Source: Orenia metallireducens
Lineage (GTDB): Bacteria > Bacillota > Halanaerobiia > Halobacteroidales > Halobacteroidaceae
NCBI RefSeq assembly: GCF_001693735.1
Contig: NZ_LWDV01000008.1
Coordinates: 224,352 to 288,351 of the forward strand
Direction of reading: 5' to 3'
DNA: 64,000 nt
Under the pieces are notes generated by a model that saw only the letters and a program-made list of their open reading frames with translations, had not been told where the DNA came from and did not search any database. This document shows positions 15,987 through 24,971 of the stretch, one piece after another. The position numbers and the translations under genes are program-made. Numbering within the stretch: position 1 is the stretch's first letter; each line of letters begins with the position of its first letter.

Positions 15987-18620
15987 ATGGAGATAATTAT
16001 TAGTCATCAAAGAACTGATTTTGATGGACTAGCTTCTATGGTAGCAGCACAGAGGTTACATCCTCAAGCTACTATGGTCTTTTCAGGTAAGTTAACTAAT
16101 AATGTAAAGAAATTTACAACTCTATATAAAGGTAGAATTCCTATTAAGTATGCTAAAGAGATAGATAAATCTAAAGTTACTAAAGTAATTATGGTAGATA
16201 CTAGAGTAGCATCTAGAGTAGGTGCTTTTTCTAAGTTAGTAGGAAGTGATGGGGTGGATGTATTGATTTATGATCATCACCTTGAGCGACAGAGAAGTTT
16301 AGAGAATGCCAAGGAGGTTATCGAAGAGGTTGGAGCAACAACTACTATGTTGGTCAGTAGATTGAAGAAGAAAAATATTGAGATAACCTCATTTGAAGCT
16401 ACTTTATTTGCTTTAGGAATTTATGAAGATACTGGTTGCTTAGTCTATAAAAGTACTACTGCTAAAGATGCTCAGGCAGTAGCTTATTTATTGGAGAAAG
16501 GGGCTAACCTAGAAGTTGTAGAAGAGTATATAGAGTACTCTTTGAATCGAAAGCAGCATCAGTTATTCAATAAATTATTGGACTCTATTCATCCAATCAA
16601 TATTAAAGGCTTTAAAGTCGATATCTTTCAAGCAGAGGTTGATGAGTATATCCCAGACATTTCACTATTAGCACATAAATTAAATGAGTTACATAACTCT
16701 GATGCTTTATTTGTATTAGTCAAATATGATGGTAAGGTTCTGATTATTGGTCGTAGCAACAATGACAGCATCAATGTAGCAGAGATATTGAAATATTATG
16801 GTGGTGGTGGTCATACTAGGGCAGCTTCAGCTACTTTGAAAGCTGATGAGAATAAAGATTTACTTGATTATCAAGAGGATCTATTATGTATTGTTAAAGA
16901 AAGGGTAAATCCGGCAGTCTTGGTCAAGGATATTATGTCAAGTCCTGTTAAGACCATAACACCTGATACAGCTATGGGAAGAGCCGATGAAATTATGTTT
17001 GAGGAAGGTTATTCTGGATTGATAGTTGCAGATGATAACGATATTGTGGGGATTATATCTCGCAATGATATAGATAAGGTTAGAAAGCATGGTTTATTAC
17101 ATGCTCCAGTTAAGGGCTATATGTCTAATGAAGTGGTTACCATTAATGAAGAGGCATCTTTAAAGGAGGTACAAGATGCTATTGTCGATAATAATGTTGG
17201 TCGCCTGCCGGTACTTGATTCTGAAGGTAATTTGGCAGGGATTATTACTAGAAATGATTTATTAAGAATATTTTATGGTAGGGATGATTATCTGAAAAAT
17301 AGGCAGAATCTCTATGGTAGAAGTCTAGTAAAGGTACAAGAGAAGAGATATGATATTAGTAATAGATTAAATTTGATTGATCAAAAGACTCTTGACTTAT
17401 TCAAAAGAGCAGGAGCTTTAGCAGAGAGTTTAGGGTATAATTTATATATTGTTGGTGGGTTTGTCCGTGATTTATTGTTAAGTCAGACCAATCTAGACTT
17501 AGATTTAGTGGTAGAAGGTGATGGAATCGAATTTGCTCGTAGGCTCAATAAGGAGTTGAGAGGAGAACTTGATATCTATCATGAATTTGGTACAGCAGTT
17601 TTAACCTTAGAGGATGGACTCAAATTGGATATTGCTACTACTAGAGTCGAGTATTACTCTGGAATTGCTAGTCTCCCTGAGGTGGAGCTTGGTTGTATTC
17701 AGCAGGACCTCTTTAGAAGAGATTTCTCTATTAATGCTTTGGCTATTCAGTTAAATGGTCATTCTTTTGGTCAACTTGTCGACTATTTTAATGGGAGAGA
17801 AGATTTAGAAAGAGGAATTATTAGATTATTACATAATTTCAGTCTATATGATGATCCCACTAGAATCTTTAGAGGTTTGCGCTTTGCTAGCCGTTATGGA
17901 TTTAAATTTGAGCCGCGTACTAAAGAGCTAATCAAGCAAGCTGTTAATTTAGATGTTATAGAGAAGTTAAGTAGTAATAGACTATTTACAAAACTACAAC
18001 TTGGATTACAGGATAAGTATCCAATTAAGTTTATTAATCTATTGAAAGAGGAGAATATTTTAATCTATATATCTAAAGATATAATTTGGGATGAAGATAA
18101 AGAAGAGTTGGCTACTAAAGTAGCAGAGGTATTAGAATGGTTGAAGACTTTGAACCTCTCCTTTAAATTCGATGAATGGGTTCTTTATTTAATGGTTCTA
18201 ATCTGGGGAATGAATCATAAGCAGGTTAAAGAGTTTAATCAGAAATTTAATTTAAATAAGAATCTATCTTATCGACTCTTCTTTACTCTAGAGCTTGATA
18301 ATCTTATTAGTAATTTGAAAGGTACACAGGATAATAGTGAGATCTACTATCTATTAGAAGGATGTGCTATTGAAGATTTACTGTTGTTGTTAATTAAAGA
18401 CTTTACTTTAAAGGATAAGGTTAAGTTATATTTAGAAGAGTTACGATGGATAGATATCAAAGTCTCTGGAGAGGATATTATTGAGTTTGGTTATAAGCCA
18501 GGGCCTTTCTTCCAAGATGCTTTGAAAGCAGTGAAGAAGGCTAAATTGGATGGTAAGATTGAAAATCATAAAGAAGAGCAGGATTATCTGCGAAATTATA
18601 TAGAAAAGAGGGGTGAATAA
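15987..18620 (+). CDS. DHH phosphoesterase - CBS pair - CCA/poly(A) polymerase fusion protein
   Basis: An 877-residue three-module protein. Residues 1-300 are a DHH phosphoesterase: SHQRTDFDGLAS, D96-H97-H98 and the DHHA1 motif YGGGGHTRAAS. Residues about 310-430 hold two CBS domains (VKDIMSSPVKTITPDT, then VKGYMSNEVVTINEEAS). Residues about 460-877 are a class II tRNA nucleotidyltransferase: VGGFVRDLLL, metal-binding NLDLDLVVEG, RRDFSINALA and DDPTRIFRGLRFASRYGF. Such fusions occur in Aquificae, deltaproteobacteria and some Clostridia and are thought to add A or CCA to tRNA 3' ends, with the DHH part perhaps trimming RNA and the CBS pair sensing adenylates. AAAGGGAGG precedes the ATG. Confidence 0.93.
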   Translation: MEIIISHQRTDFDGLASMVAAQRLHPQATMVFSGKLTNNVKKFTTLYKGRIPIKYAKEIDKSKVTKVIMVDTRVASRVGAFSKLVGSDGVDVLIYDHHLERQRSLENAKEVIEEVGATTTMLVSRLKKKNIEITSFEATLFALGIYEDTGCLVYKSTTAKDAQAVAYLLEKGANLEVVEEYIEYSLNRKQHQLFNKLLDSIHPINIKGFKVDIFQAEVDEYIPDISLLAHKLNELHNSDALFVLVKYDGKVLIIGRSNNDSINVAEILKYYGGGGHTRAASATLKADENKDLLDYQEDLLCIVKERVNPAVLVKDIMSSPVKTITPDTAMGRADEIMFEEGYSGLIVADDNDIVGIISRNDIDKVRKHGLLHAPVKGYMSNEVVTINEEASLKEVQDAIVDNNVGRLPVLDSEGNLAGIITRNDLLRIFYGRDDYLKNRQNLYGRSLVKVQEKRYDISNRLNLIDQKTLDLFKRAGALAESLGYNLYIVGGFVRDLLLSQTNLDLDLVVEGDGIEFARRLNKELRGELDIYHEFGTAVLTLEDGLKLDIATTRVEYYSGIASLPEVELGCIQQDLFRRDFSINALAIQLNGHSFGQLVDYFNGREDLERGIIRLLHNFSLYDDPTRIFRGLRFASRYGFKFEPRTKELIKQAVNLDVIEKLSSNRLFTKLQLGLQDKYPIKFINLLKEENILIYISKDIIWDEDKEELATKVAEVLEWLKTLNLSFKFDEWVLYLMVLIWGMNHKQVKEFNQKFNLNKNLSYRLFFTLELDNLISNLKGTQDNSEIYYLLEGCAIEDLLLLLIKDFTLKDKVKLYLEELRWIDIKVSGEDIIEFGYKPGPFFQDALKAVKKAKLDGKIENHKEEQDYLRNYIEKRGE

Positions 18621-18621
18621 A

Positions 18622-19248
18622 GTGAATACAATTGCAGAGTTCGCCTTATTAATACCTATTTTATTATTATCCTTATCCTTTCATGAGTATGCTCATGGTA
18701 AGGCTGCAGATTTGTTAGGTGATCCAACACCTAAGATGACTGGTCGTTTAACCTTAAATCCTTTGGCACATTTAGATCCGATAGGGACATTGTTTTTACT
18801 TATTACCCGTAGATTTGGTTGGGCTAAGCCAGTACAGGTCAATCCTCGTTACTTTAAAGATCGTAAAAAAGGAATGATGTTAGTAGGATTGGCTGGTCCT
18901 TTATCAAATATAACACTAGCTATAATCTTTGCTTTCTTATATAGATTTGTTGGTGACTTTTTTTACAGTCTGCTAGATCCAAGGATCGTTAATACTCTAT
19001 TTATAACAGGAATTTATCTGAATTTAGGATTGGCTGTCTTTAATTTATTGCCAGTACCACCTTTAGATGGTTCTAAGATATTGGCTGGATTGTTGCCAGC
19101 TAGTATGAATAATGTTATCTATAATTTAGAAGCTTATGGGCCTTTTATTTTATTATTCTTACTCTTTACCGATGGAATTGGAGTAATATTAGGTCCTGCT
19201 ATAAATGTTTTACGCATAGGAATCTTTAAATTGGTAGGATTGATGTGA
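18622..19248 (+). CDS. Site-2 protease family (M50) membrane metalloprotease
   Basis: A 208-residue membrane protein with the zinc motif HEYAH (H21, E22, H25) inside the first helix and the second motif NLLPVPPLDGSKI with its metal-ligand aspartate near residue 153. About five hydrophobic helices. It belongs to the short S2P group without PDZ domain (YwhC-like) found next to trpS and scpA in many Firmicutes; substrates are unknown. GTG 18622 is preferred to GTG 18613 because GAGGGG then lies at proper spacing and it starts just after the upstream stop. Confidence 0.9.
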   Translation: MNTIAEFALLIPILLLSLSFHEYAHGKAADLLGDPTPKMTGRLTLNPLAHLDPIGTLFLLITRRFGWAKPVQVNPRYFKDRKKGMMLVGLAGPLSNITLAIIFAFLYRFVGDFFYSLLDPRIVNTLFITGIYLNLGLAVFNLLPVPPLDGSKILAGLLPASMNNVIYNLEAYGPFILLFLLFTDGIGVILGPAINVLRIGIFKLVGLM

Positions 19249-19249
19249 T

Positions 19250-19319
19250 AGAGTGAAGAGATTTGATAATGATTATTATTAGTCTCTTACTTGTTACTTG
19301 TCACTAGTTACTCATTACT
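19250..19319. repeat. GTAAC/GTGAC hairpin spacer repeat
   Basis: Ends with TTACTTGTTACTTGTCACTA and GTTACTCATTACTGAA; a degenerate left arm (GAGTGAAGAG) precedes. Translation of this repeat in one frame runs into trpS and can create a false N-terminal extension. Confidence 0.6.
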
Positions 19320-19344
19320 GAATTTAAAAAAGGGAGGATTTGTT

Positions 19345-20331
19345 ATGTCGAAGAAAGGAACAATATTAAGTGGGATGCGTTCCACTGGAAAGTTACATTT
19401 GGGTCATTTAGTTGGAGTGCTTGATAACTGGAAGCAGCTCCAAGATGAATATAACTGTATCTTTGAGGTTGCTGACTGGCATGCATTAACAACTAAATAT
19501 GAAGATACTTCCGAGCTACAAGAGAATATCAGAGATCAGGTAATTAATTGGATTGCTGCAGGAATTGACCCTGAAAGAAGCATTATCTTTGTGCAATCCC
19601 ATGTTCCAGAGATTGCTGAACTGAACTTATTATTGTCAATGATTGTATCAGTGTCACGTTTAGAGAGAAATCCAACTTATAAAGAGCAGGTTCAAGAGTT
19701 GGGAGTAAAGGACTCTATACCTTTTGGTCTTTTAGAGTATCCAGTACTACAGGCTGCTGATATCTTAGTCTTTAAAGGTACTACAGTACCAGTTGGTGAA
19801 GATCAATTACCACATATTGAGATTACAAGGGAGCTTGCTCGAAGATTTAATCACTTATATGGTGAGACCTTCCCAGAGCCTGAGGCTAAATTAGGTGAGG
19901 TTACTAAATTATTAGGTTTAGATGGTCGTAAGATGAGTAAGAGTTATGGTAACTCTATTTATTTGGCTGATAGCCCTGAAGAGATTGAAAGAAAGGTTAA
20001 GAGTATGGTGACAGACCCACAAAGAATCAGGTTAAAAGACCCTGGTAATCCTGAGGTTTGTTCAGTTTATTCTTATCATAAGTTATTTAGCAAAGATAGA
20101 GTTGAAGAGGTAGCAGGGGGGTGCCGTAATGCTACTTTAGGCTGTATGGACTGTAAGAAGATACTATCAAATTCAATTATAGACTACTTATCTGAAATCC
20201 ATCAGAAGAGAAGAGAGTTAGAGGAGAATCCTGAAATCATTGATGAGATTTTAGCTGAAGGTGCTAAAAAAGCTAGAGCTATAGCTAAAAAGACATTAAA
20301 TGAAGTTAGAGGTGCTATGAATCTAAGATAG
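19345..20331 (+). CDS. trpS: Tryptophan--tRNA ligase
   Basis: A class I aminoacyl-tRNA synthetase of about 328 residues. The HIGH-type motif is HLGHL in STGKLHLGHLVG, and the KMSKS loop is intact in LDGRKMSKSYGN. The start is ATG 19345, directly behind AGGGAGG; the frame remains open 54 bases upstream, but that part is spacer repeat (LLVTSYSLLN), not protein. It charges tRNA-Trp in the cytoplasm. No T-box leader is visible upstream, unlike many Firmicute trpS genes. scpA follows 16 bases later, so the two may share a transcript. Confidence 0.96.
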   Translation: MSKKGTILSGMRSTGKLHLGHLVGVLDNWKQLQDEYNCIFEVADWHALTTKYEDTSELQENIRDQVINWIAAGIDPERSIIFVQSHVPEIAELNLLLSMIVSVSRLERNPTYKEQVQELGVKDSIPFGLLEYPVLQAADILVFKGTTVPVGEDQLPHIEITRELARRFNHLYGETFPEPEAKLGEVTKLLGLDGRKMSKSYGNSIYLADSPEEIERKVKSMVTDPQRIRLKDPGNPEVCSVYSYHKLFSKDRVEEVAGGCRNATLGCMDCKKILSNSIIDYLSEIHQKRRELEENPEIIDEILAEGAKKARAIAKKTLNEVRGAMNLR

Positions 20332-20347
20332 AGTTAGAGGTGAAAGT

Positions 20348-21109
20348 ATGGGCTATGAAGTAAAGATTGATGCTTTTCAAGGTCCTATCGATCTATTGAT
20401 GCATTTATTGAAGAAGAATAAAGTAGAAATTTATGATATTCCTATTGCAGAAGTTACCCGCCAGTATTTAGATTACATTGCTAATATGCAGAAGCTAGAT
20501 TTAGATGTGGCCAGTGAATTTCTAATTATGGCAGCACAACTAATGGAGATAAAAGCCCAGACCTTATTACCTAAAGAGAAGAATGATAATGAGGAAGAAG
20601 TAGACCCTCGCCAAGAGTTGGTAGAGAAGCTATTAGAGTATAAGAAGTATAAACAGTTAGCCTTACAGCTACAAGAATTTGAACAGGAACAGAGAAAGTC
20701 ATATACTCGTAATGTAGCCCCTTTGTTAAGTGGCTTAGAGTTTGAAAAGTCCAATCCCTTAGAGGGGGTTACTATAGATCAATTCATTTCTGCTTTTCAT
20801 AAAGCATTGAAGAAGAAGACTAAAAAGAGTGATAAGAAAGAAGAAGAGCAGGTAGATACTTTAGATAAATTAAAAGCAGAAGAGATTACCATTAAAGAGC
20901 AGCAAGGCTATATTATGCAAAGATTAGTTGCAGTTGGTGATGAAATCAGCTTTATGGACTTGTTCTCTCAGTTTAGCTCTAGATTAGAGATAGTTGTTAC
21001 TTTTATGGCATTGCTAGAGTTGATTAAAATTAATGAGGTTAAGATTAAACAGGATAATAATTTTGATGAGATTAAGATTTACCGTTTGGGGAGTGGTGGT
21101 CGGTGCTAA
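20348..21109 (+). CDS. scpA: Segregation and condensation protein A (kleisin)
   Basis: A 253-residue kleisin. The N-terminus FQGPIDLLMHLLKKNKVEIYDIPIAEV and the following DYIANMQKLDLDVASEFLIMAAQLMEIK block (quoted here only by its ends) are diagnostic. A charged linker (residues about 80-190, with KKKTKKSDKKEEEQ) leads to a winged-helix C-terminus that binds the SMC head. It bridges the SMC dimer and recruits ScpB to condense and segregate chromosomes. GTGAAAG site before ATG; overlaps scpB by seven bases, indicating translational coupling. Confidence 0.95.
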   Translation: MGYEVKIDAFQGPIDLLMHLLKKNKVEIYDIPIAEVTRQYLDYIANMQKLDLDVASEFLIMAAQLMEIKAQTLLPKEKNDNEEEVDPRQELVEKLLEYKKYKQLALQLQEFEQEQRKSYTRNVAPLLSGLEFEKSNPLEGVTIDQFISAFHKALKKKTKKSDKKEEEQVDTLDKLKAEEITIKEQQGYIMQRLVAVGDEISFMDLFSQFSSRLEIVVTFMALLELIKINEVKIKQDNNFDEIKIYRLGSGGRC

Positions 21110-21636
21110 GTAAAGTTGAAGTAAAGGCTGCGATAGAAGCATTATTATTTATGGCAACAGATCCTTTGCCCATAAAGGTTATTAAAGAGGTCCTAGATAT
21201 TGGGGTTAAAGATATCAAAGATGCTTTAGAACTTCTTGAAGCAGAATATACTCGGGGAGATAAAGGGATTGAGTTGGTACAGGTTAGTAATGGTTATCAG
21301 CTACAGACCAAAGCAGAGTTTCTTCCCTTTATCAAGGAATTACATAAACCAGAGATGAATAATACTTTAAGCCAAGCTGCTTTAGAGACTTTAGCAATTA
21401 TAGCTTATAAACAACCTGCAACTAGAGCAGAGATTGAAGATATTAGAGGGGTTAATGTTGAGAAGGCTTTAAAGACTTTACAGAAGCGAGGTTTAATAGA
21501 AGAGCAAGGGAGAAAGGACACTATAGGAAACCCAATTCTTTATGGAACTACAGATGAATTCTTACAGTATATGGGTATGAATAGCCTAGATGAGCTACCA
21601 CCAGCTCAAGAATTTACAGAGCTATATGATGAATAG
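21103..21636 (+). CDS. scpB: Segregation and condensation protein B
   Basis: A 177-residue protein with the two winged-helix domains of ScpB: N-terminal block VKAAIEALLFMATDPLPIKV and the conserved second-domain stretch QAALETLAIIAYKQPATRAE with IRGVNVEKALKTLQKRGLI after it. It starts at GTG 21103 inside the end of scpA and binds the ScpA linker as a dimer to complete the SMC-ScpAB condensin. The smc gene lies 7 kb downstream in the same direction. A strong terminator ends this unit. Confidence 0.95.
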   Translation: MLSKVEVKAAIEALLFMATDPLPIKVIKEVLDIGVKDIKDALELLEAEYTRGDKGIELVQVSNGYQLQTKAEFLPFIKELHKPEMNNTLSQAALETLAIIAYKQPATRAEIEDIRGVNVEKALKTLQKRGLIEEQGRKDTIGNPILYGTTDEFLQYMGMNSLDELPPAQEFTELYDE

Positions 21637-21676
21637 ATAGATAAAGAAATTTAAAATCTAATTAAAGTATAATTGT

Positions 21677-21708
21677 AAAAACCAGGTACTTTAAAGTACC
21701 TGGTTTTT
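21677..21708 (+). terminator. Terminator after scpB
   Basis: Perfect palindrome with arms AAAACCAGGTACTTT / AAAGTACCTGGTTTT followed by TTG; classic strong intrinsic terminator 40 bases after scpB. Confidence 0.9.
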
Positions 21709-21818
21709 TGTTATAAGATGGTGAAAAATTATAGAAGAGGGTTTTCTAAATAAATAGCTAATATAATATTTATTTGATTATGGATATTGCTAAGAATAAA
21801 TAAAAAGGAGTTGTGCTA

Positions 21819-23601
21819 ATGAAATTCAACACTATTAGAAGTAAACTTACTATTATGATTATATTATCTTCGATTCTTTTAATAGCTATAGTTGGGACAG
21901 TAAATATAATTGAAAGTAAAAAAGCTATAGAGCAAAAGGCTAGACAGAGCTTATATTTGATGGGTAAAAGTTATGGAAATCAGTTTTCAAAAACTATGGA
22001 AACAGTAAAGAGCTCTGTAGAGAATTTAGCGATTACATCATTAGCACTATTTAAGTTAGATGAGATGAGAGCTGATTCTAGTTATTTAGAAAGATATCAA
22101 AGTACTATAGAGCCGATAGTAAAGAAGATTGGATAAGAGAATGGAGCAATAATCTCCTCCTATCTTTACTTAAATCCAGAATTGACTGGTGGAATGTATA
22201 GTGCTTGGTATGCTGAGGAAGGAGGAGAGTTTAAGAAGTAGTTTTTGGGGAGGATTGATGAGTTTACAAGGGATAATGAAGAGATGGGTTGGTATTATGA
22301 ACCTATAGATGCAAATAAGGAGATTTGGCTTGAGCTTTATGTAAACCAGATTTGGCTCAAAAGATGATATCTTATGTAAAGCCAATCTATCAAGATGAGA
22401 CTTTAATTGGGGTGGTAGGAATAGATATAGACTTTAAATATTTTGAAGAAGTGATAAATGGGATTAAGGTTTATGAAAATGGATATTCTTTCTTATTAGA
22501 TGATAAATATAATTTTTTAATCCATCCTGAATTGACAAATGAGGATAACTTGTCTACTTTAAATGATGGTGAATATAAGTACATAATTGATAAAATAGCT
22601 AAAAAGAGTGAAGAGACTGTTAAGATTAAATTTGAAGGGGTAGATAAGTTACTAACATTCTCGTATCTCTCTAATGGTTGGACTTTAGTAGTTTTAGCAC
22701 CTAACTTCGAAATTTATTAAAGTATTAAAGATTTAAGAGAAGTGATAATCTGGGTTATAATTATAGGTATTATTATGTCTAATATATTAGCTTATTTTAT
22801 GGCAGCTAAAATTTAAAATCCGATAACAGATTCATTCAATTTTGCTAAGGAAGTTGCCAAGGGGAGTTTGAATCTAAATAATTTGGAAGTTAAGAGTGGT
22901 GATGAGATTGGAGAACTTTCAGATGCTCTTAATGAGATGGCTACTAGTATTAGGAATATGGTTAATAAACTGCTAATCTCAATTGAAAGGTTATCTGCTT
23001 ATAGTCAAGAGTTAGCAACTTCAGCAGAAGAAGGGAATACAACTATAGAAGCTAGTAATCGATTTATAGAAGAGATATCAACAGGTATTGCTCTATTGGT
23101 AGTCAGAAGCTAAGTAATCTTGCAGATAATGTTGATTCTAAGGTAAAAACAGGTAATGAGAACATAGAAGAGACTATCAATAATATTGAAGATATTAATA
23201 GAGTGGTGATAGAAGCGGTAAGAGAGATTAATAATTTAGAGAATAATTCTAGAGAAATTAGTCAGATTGTTGAGATGATTAATAATGTAGCAGGGTAGAC
23301 AAATTTATTGGCTTTAAATGCAGCTATTGGAGCTGCTAGGGCAGGTGAGATTAGACAGCTTGCTAAAGCTACAGAGAAGATAAGGTATTTAGTTAAAGAG
23401 ACAGGAGAAGTCTTTAAAGGAATTGATTATTCTATAGAGAGTACTTCAGAGCAGATATTACAAACTTTTGCCATAGCTCAAAATTTGGATATAAATAGTA
23501 ATAAATTAATGAAGACATCTCAGGATATAACGCAAATGTCTAAAGATATAATCTACTCCTTTCAGGAATTACAAGAACTAATCGAAATTTTTAAGATATA
23601 A
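21819..23601 (+). pseudogene. Degraded methyl-accepting chemotaxis protein
   Basis: Remnant of one chemoreceptor gene of about 590 codons. The order is intact: N-terminal membrane helix (LTIMIILSSILLIAIVGTV), dCache-like sensor with GVVGIDIDFKYF, second helix (VIIWVIIIGIIMSNILAYF), HAMP, then the signalling helices with TNLLALNAA. Lesions are many: in-frame stops at 22134, 22238, 22718, 22816 and 23296, and frameshifts near 22350 and 23090. The stop at 23296 replaces the near-invariant glutamine of the GQTNLLALNAA hairpin. In addition the hairpin tip lacks about ten codons: ARAGE runs straight into IRQLAK, so the usual GRGFAVVA is gone. A good ribosome site (AAAAAGGAG) remains. Not functional as read. 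Confidence 0.9.
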
Positions 23602-23618
23602 CTTAATATAGGTTTAAA

Positions 23619-23650
23619 TAAAAGCGACTGAGATATCTCAGTCGCTTTTA
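23619..23650 (+). terminator. Terminator after the chemoreceptor pseudogene
   Basis: Perfect palindrome TAAAAGCGACTGAGAT / ATCTCAGTCGCTTTTA; the U-run is short, but the stem is long and located 18 bases after the gene end. Confidence 0.75.
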
Positions 23651-23838
23651 CTATTTAAAGATAAAATTATAAATTTTGGTCAGTCTGTATTTTATATTAT
23701 TCTAACAGGAATAATGAAAATGTAGATTTATTGTTTAGATAATAGATAGGAGCTTAGAAATATTAGCAAATTAATAAAGTTAGTATACTATTAGAAGCTA
23801 TGGATAAGATAATTATTATAGGTTGAAAGGGGGTTATT

Positions 23839-24495
23839 ATGTTAACGTTAATTTCAATCCTCTTATTTTTGATTTTTTTAAAAATCTTTAAGATAGACTT
23901 TATAGTTAGATTTGAATGTAGAAAAGAGGGTGATGATTTAGTAATTAAATTACAGTTATCATTTTCAAGATATAGATTTAAATTTAAATATTTAGAGATT
24001 GAACAGAGATTCTCTTTTTCTACTCTACAATTTGAGGGTAAGGTAAGTGATAAGCTAAAGAAGGATATTAGGGTAATAGAGAGGTTAGAAAAAGGAGAAA
24101 GTAATAAAGGTGATATAAAACATATAGTTAAATTTTTCAAAACAGTCAAGAATGTAGGAAGTAATGCAGAGGATGTCTTTTCAATAATCGATAGTTGTGA
24201 TCTCTTTTCATGGAAGACTAATTTTGCATTAAGTAATCAAGCTTATACTGGGGGATTAACAGGCTTATTTTGGAGTATTAAGAGTTTGGCTATGAGTTTT
24301 TTGCAATATTACATAAAATTTAATGATACCCCAATAGTTGAAGTCAACCCTATCTTCAATTCACCACTAAACTTTAAGATGGAGTTTGAGGGTATATTTA
24401 AATTTAAATTAGGAGATATTATACGTATAGGACTAAAAATACTTTTCTCTCAACTTAAAAGGAGGGGTCAAAAAAATGGGCGACCATCCAATTGA
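23839..24495 (+). CDS. DUF2953 protein (YtfI-like)
   Basis: A 218-residue protein with an N-terminal membrane helix (LTLISILLFLIFLKIFKI) and a beta-rich remainder; the C-terminus has FKFKLGDIIRIGLKIL. This is the pattern of the DUF2953 family, represented by YtfI of Bacillus, which lies directly upstream of ytfJ exactly as here. Start ATG follows AAAGGGGG. The coding end overlaps the next gene by 20 bases, so the two are cotranscribed. Function unknown; the link to ytfJ suggests a sporulation-stage role. Confidence 0.75.
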   Translation: MLTLISILLFLIFLKIFKIDFIVRFECRKEGDDLVIKLQLSFSRYRFKFKYLEIEQRFSFSTLQFEGKVSDKLKKDIRVIERLEKGESNKGDIKHIVKFFKTVKNVGSNAEDVFSIIDSCDLFSWKTNFALSNQAYTGGLTGLFWSIKSLAMSFLQYYIKFNDTPIVEVNPIFNSPLNFKMEFEGIFKFKLGDIIRIGLKILFSQLKRRGQKNGRPSN

Positions 24496-24913
24496 AAATA
24501 TAATGTCAACCGCAATGGAAAATATAAAAGGTATGGTTGATGTAAATACTATTGTAGGAGATCCAGTAGAGACCAAGGATGGAAGTGTAATAATCCCTGT
24601 TTCAAAGGTCAATTTTGGCTTTGCAGCTGGTGGTGCTGAGTACCTATTAAAAGAGAATGATGGTGAAGAGAAAAAAGAATCTTCTAAAGGTACAAATTTT
24701 GGTGGAGGTAGTGGGGCTGGAGTAATGTTACAGCCTATAGCATTTTTAGTAGTTAGTGAAGGGCAAGTTAGATTATTACCAGTAAACAATAATGCCGTTG
24801 TTGAAAGATTAGTGAATTTAGCACCAGAATTATTAGATCACCTTAAAGGTCTTAGTAAGCAGAATGATAAGAACAAGAAGGAAGATAAGACAAATGTGGA
24901 GATTAGTGTATAA
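24476..24913 (+). CDS. ytfJ: Sporulation protein YtfJ / GerW family
   Basis: A 145-residue protein with the family signature: N-terminal HPIENIMSTAMENIKGMVDV, then GDPVETKDGSVIIPVSKVNFGF, a glycine-rich loop (NFGGGSGAGV) and PIAFLVV. YtfJ/GerW is made in the forespore of Bacillus under SigF/SigG and is needed for normal germination with some germinants. Strong GGAGGGG site in the end of the upstream gene. Presence indicates an endospore-forming lineage. The C-terminus is a lysine-rich tail of about 20 residues. Confidence 0.93.
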   Translation: MGDHPIENIMSTAMENIKGMVDVNTIVGDPVETKDGSVIIPVSKVNFGFAAGGAEYLLKENDGEEKKESSKGTNFGGGSGAGVMLQPIAFLVVSEGQVRLLPVNNNAVVERLVNLAPELLDHLKGLSKQNDKNKKEDKTNVEISV

Positions 24914-24920
24914 AAGATTC

Positions 24921-24944
24921 AAAGTGAAGGGTAACCTTCACTTT
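24921..24944 (+). terminator. Hairpin between ytfJ and the carboxypeptidase gene
   Basis: 10-bp stem AAAGTGAAGG / CCTTCACTTT with GTAA tetraloop; followed by TTCCTTTGAATTTTTTGG. Could be a weak or partial terminator. Confidence 0.5.
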
Positions 24945-24971
24945 TCCTTTGAATTTTTTGGAGGTGTAATC

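Noticed and set aside
19260..19285. Fur-like sequence TTGATAATGATTATTATTAG
   Set aside because: Matches only part of the consensus and lies inside a repeat in very AT-rich DNA with no fitting promoter.
19291..19344. N-terminal extension of TrpS by 18 residues
   Set aside because: It translates a spacer repeat, and a proper ribosome site stands before ATG 19345.
21819..23601. Stop codons read through as glutamine (recoding) in the chemoreceptor gene
   Set aside because: Frameshifts and the missing hairpin tip exist too, and all intact genes here use TAA/TAG as normal stops.
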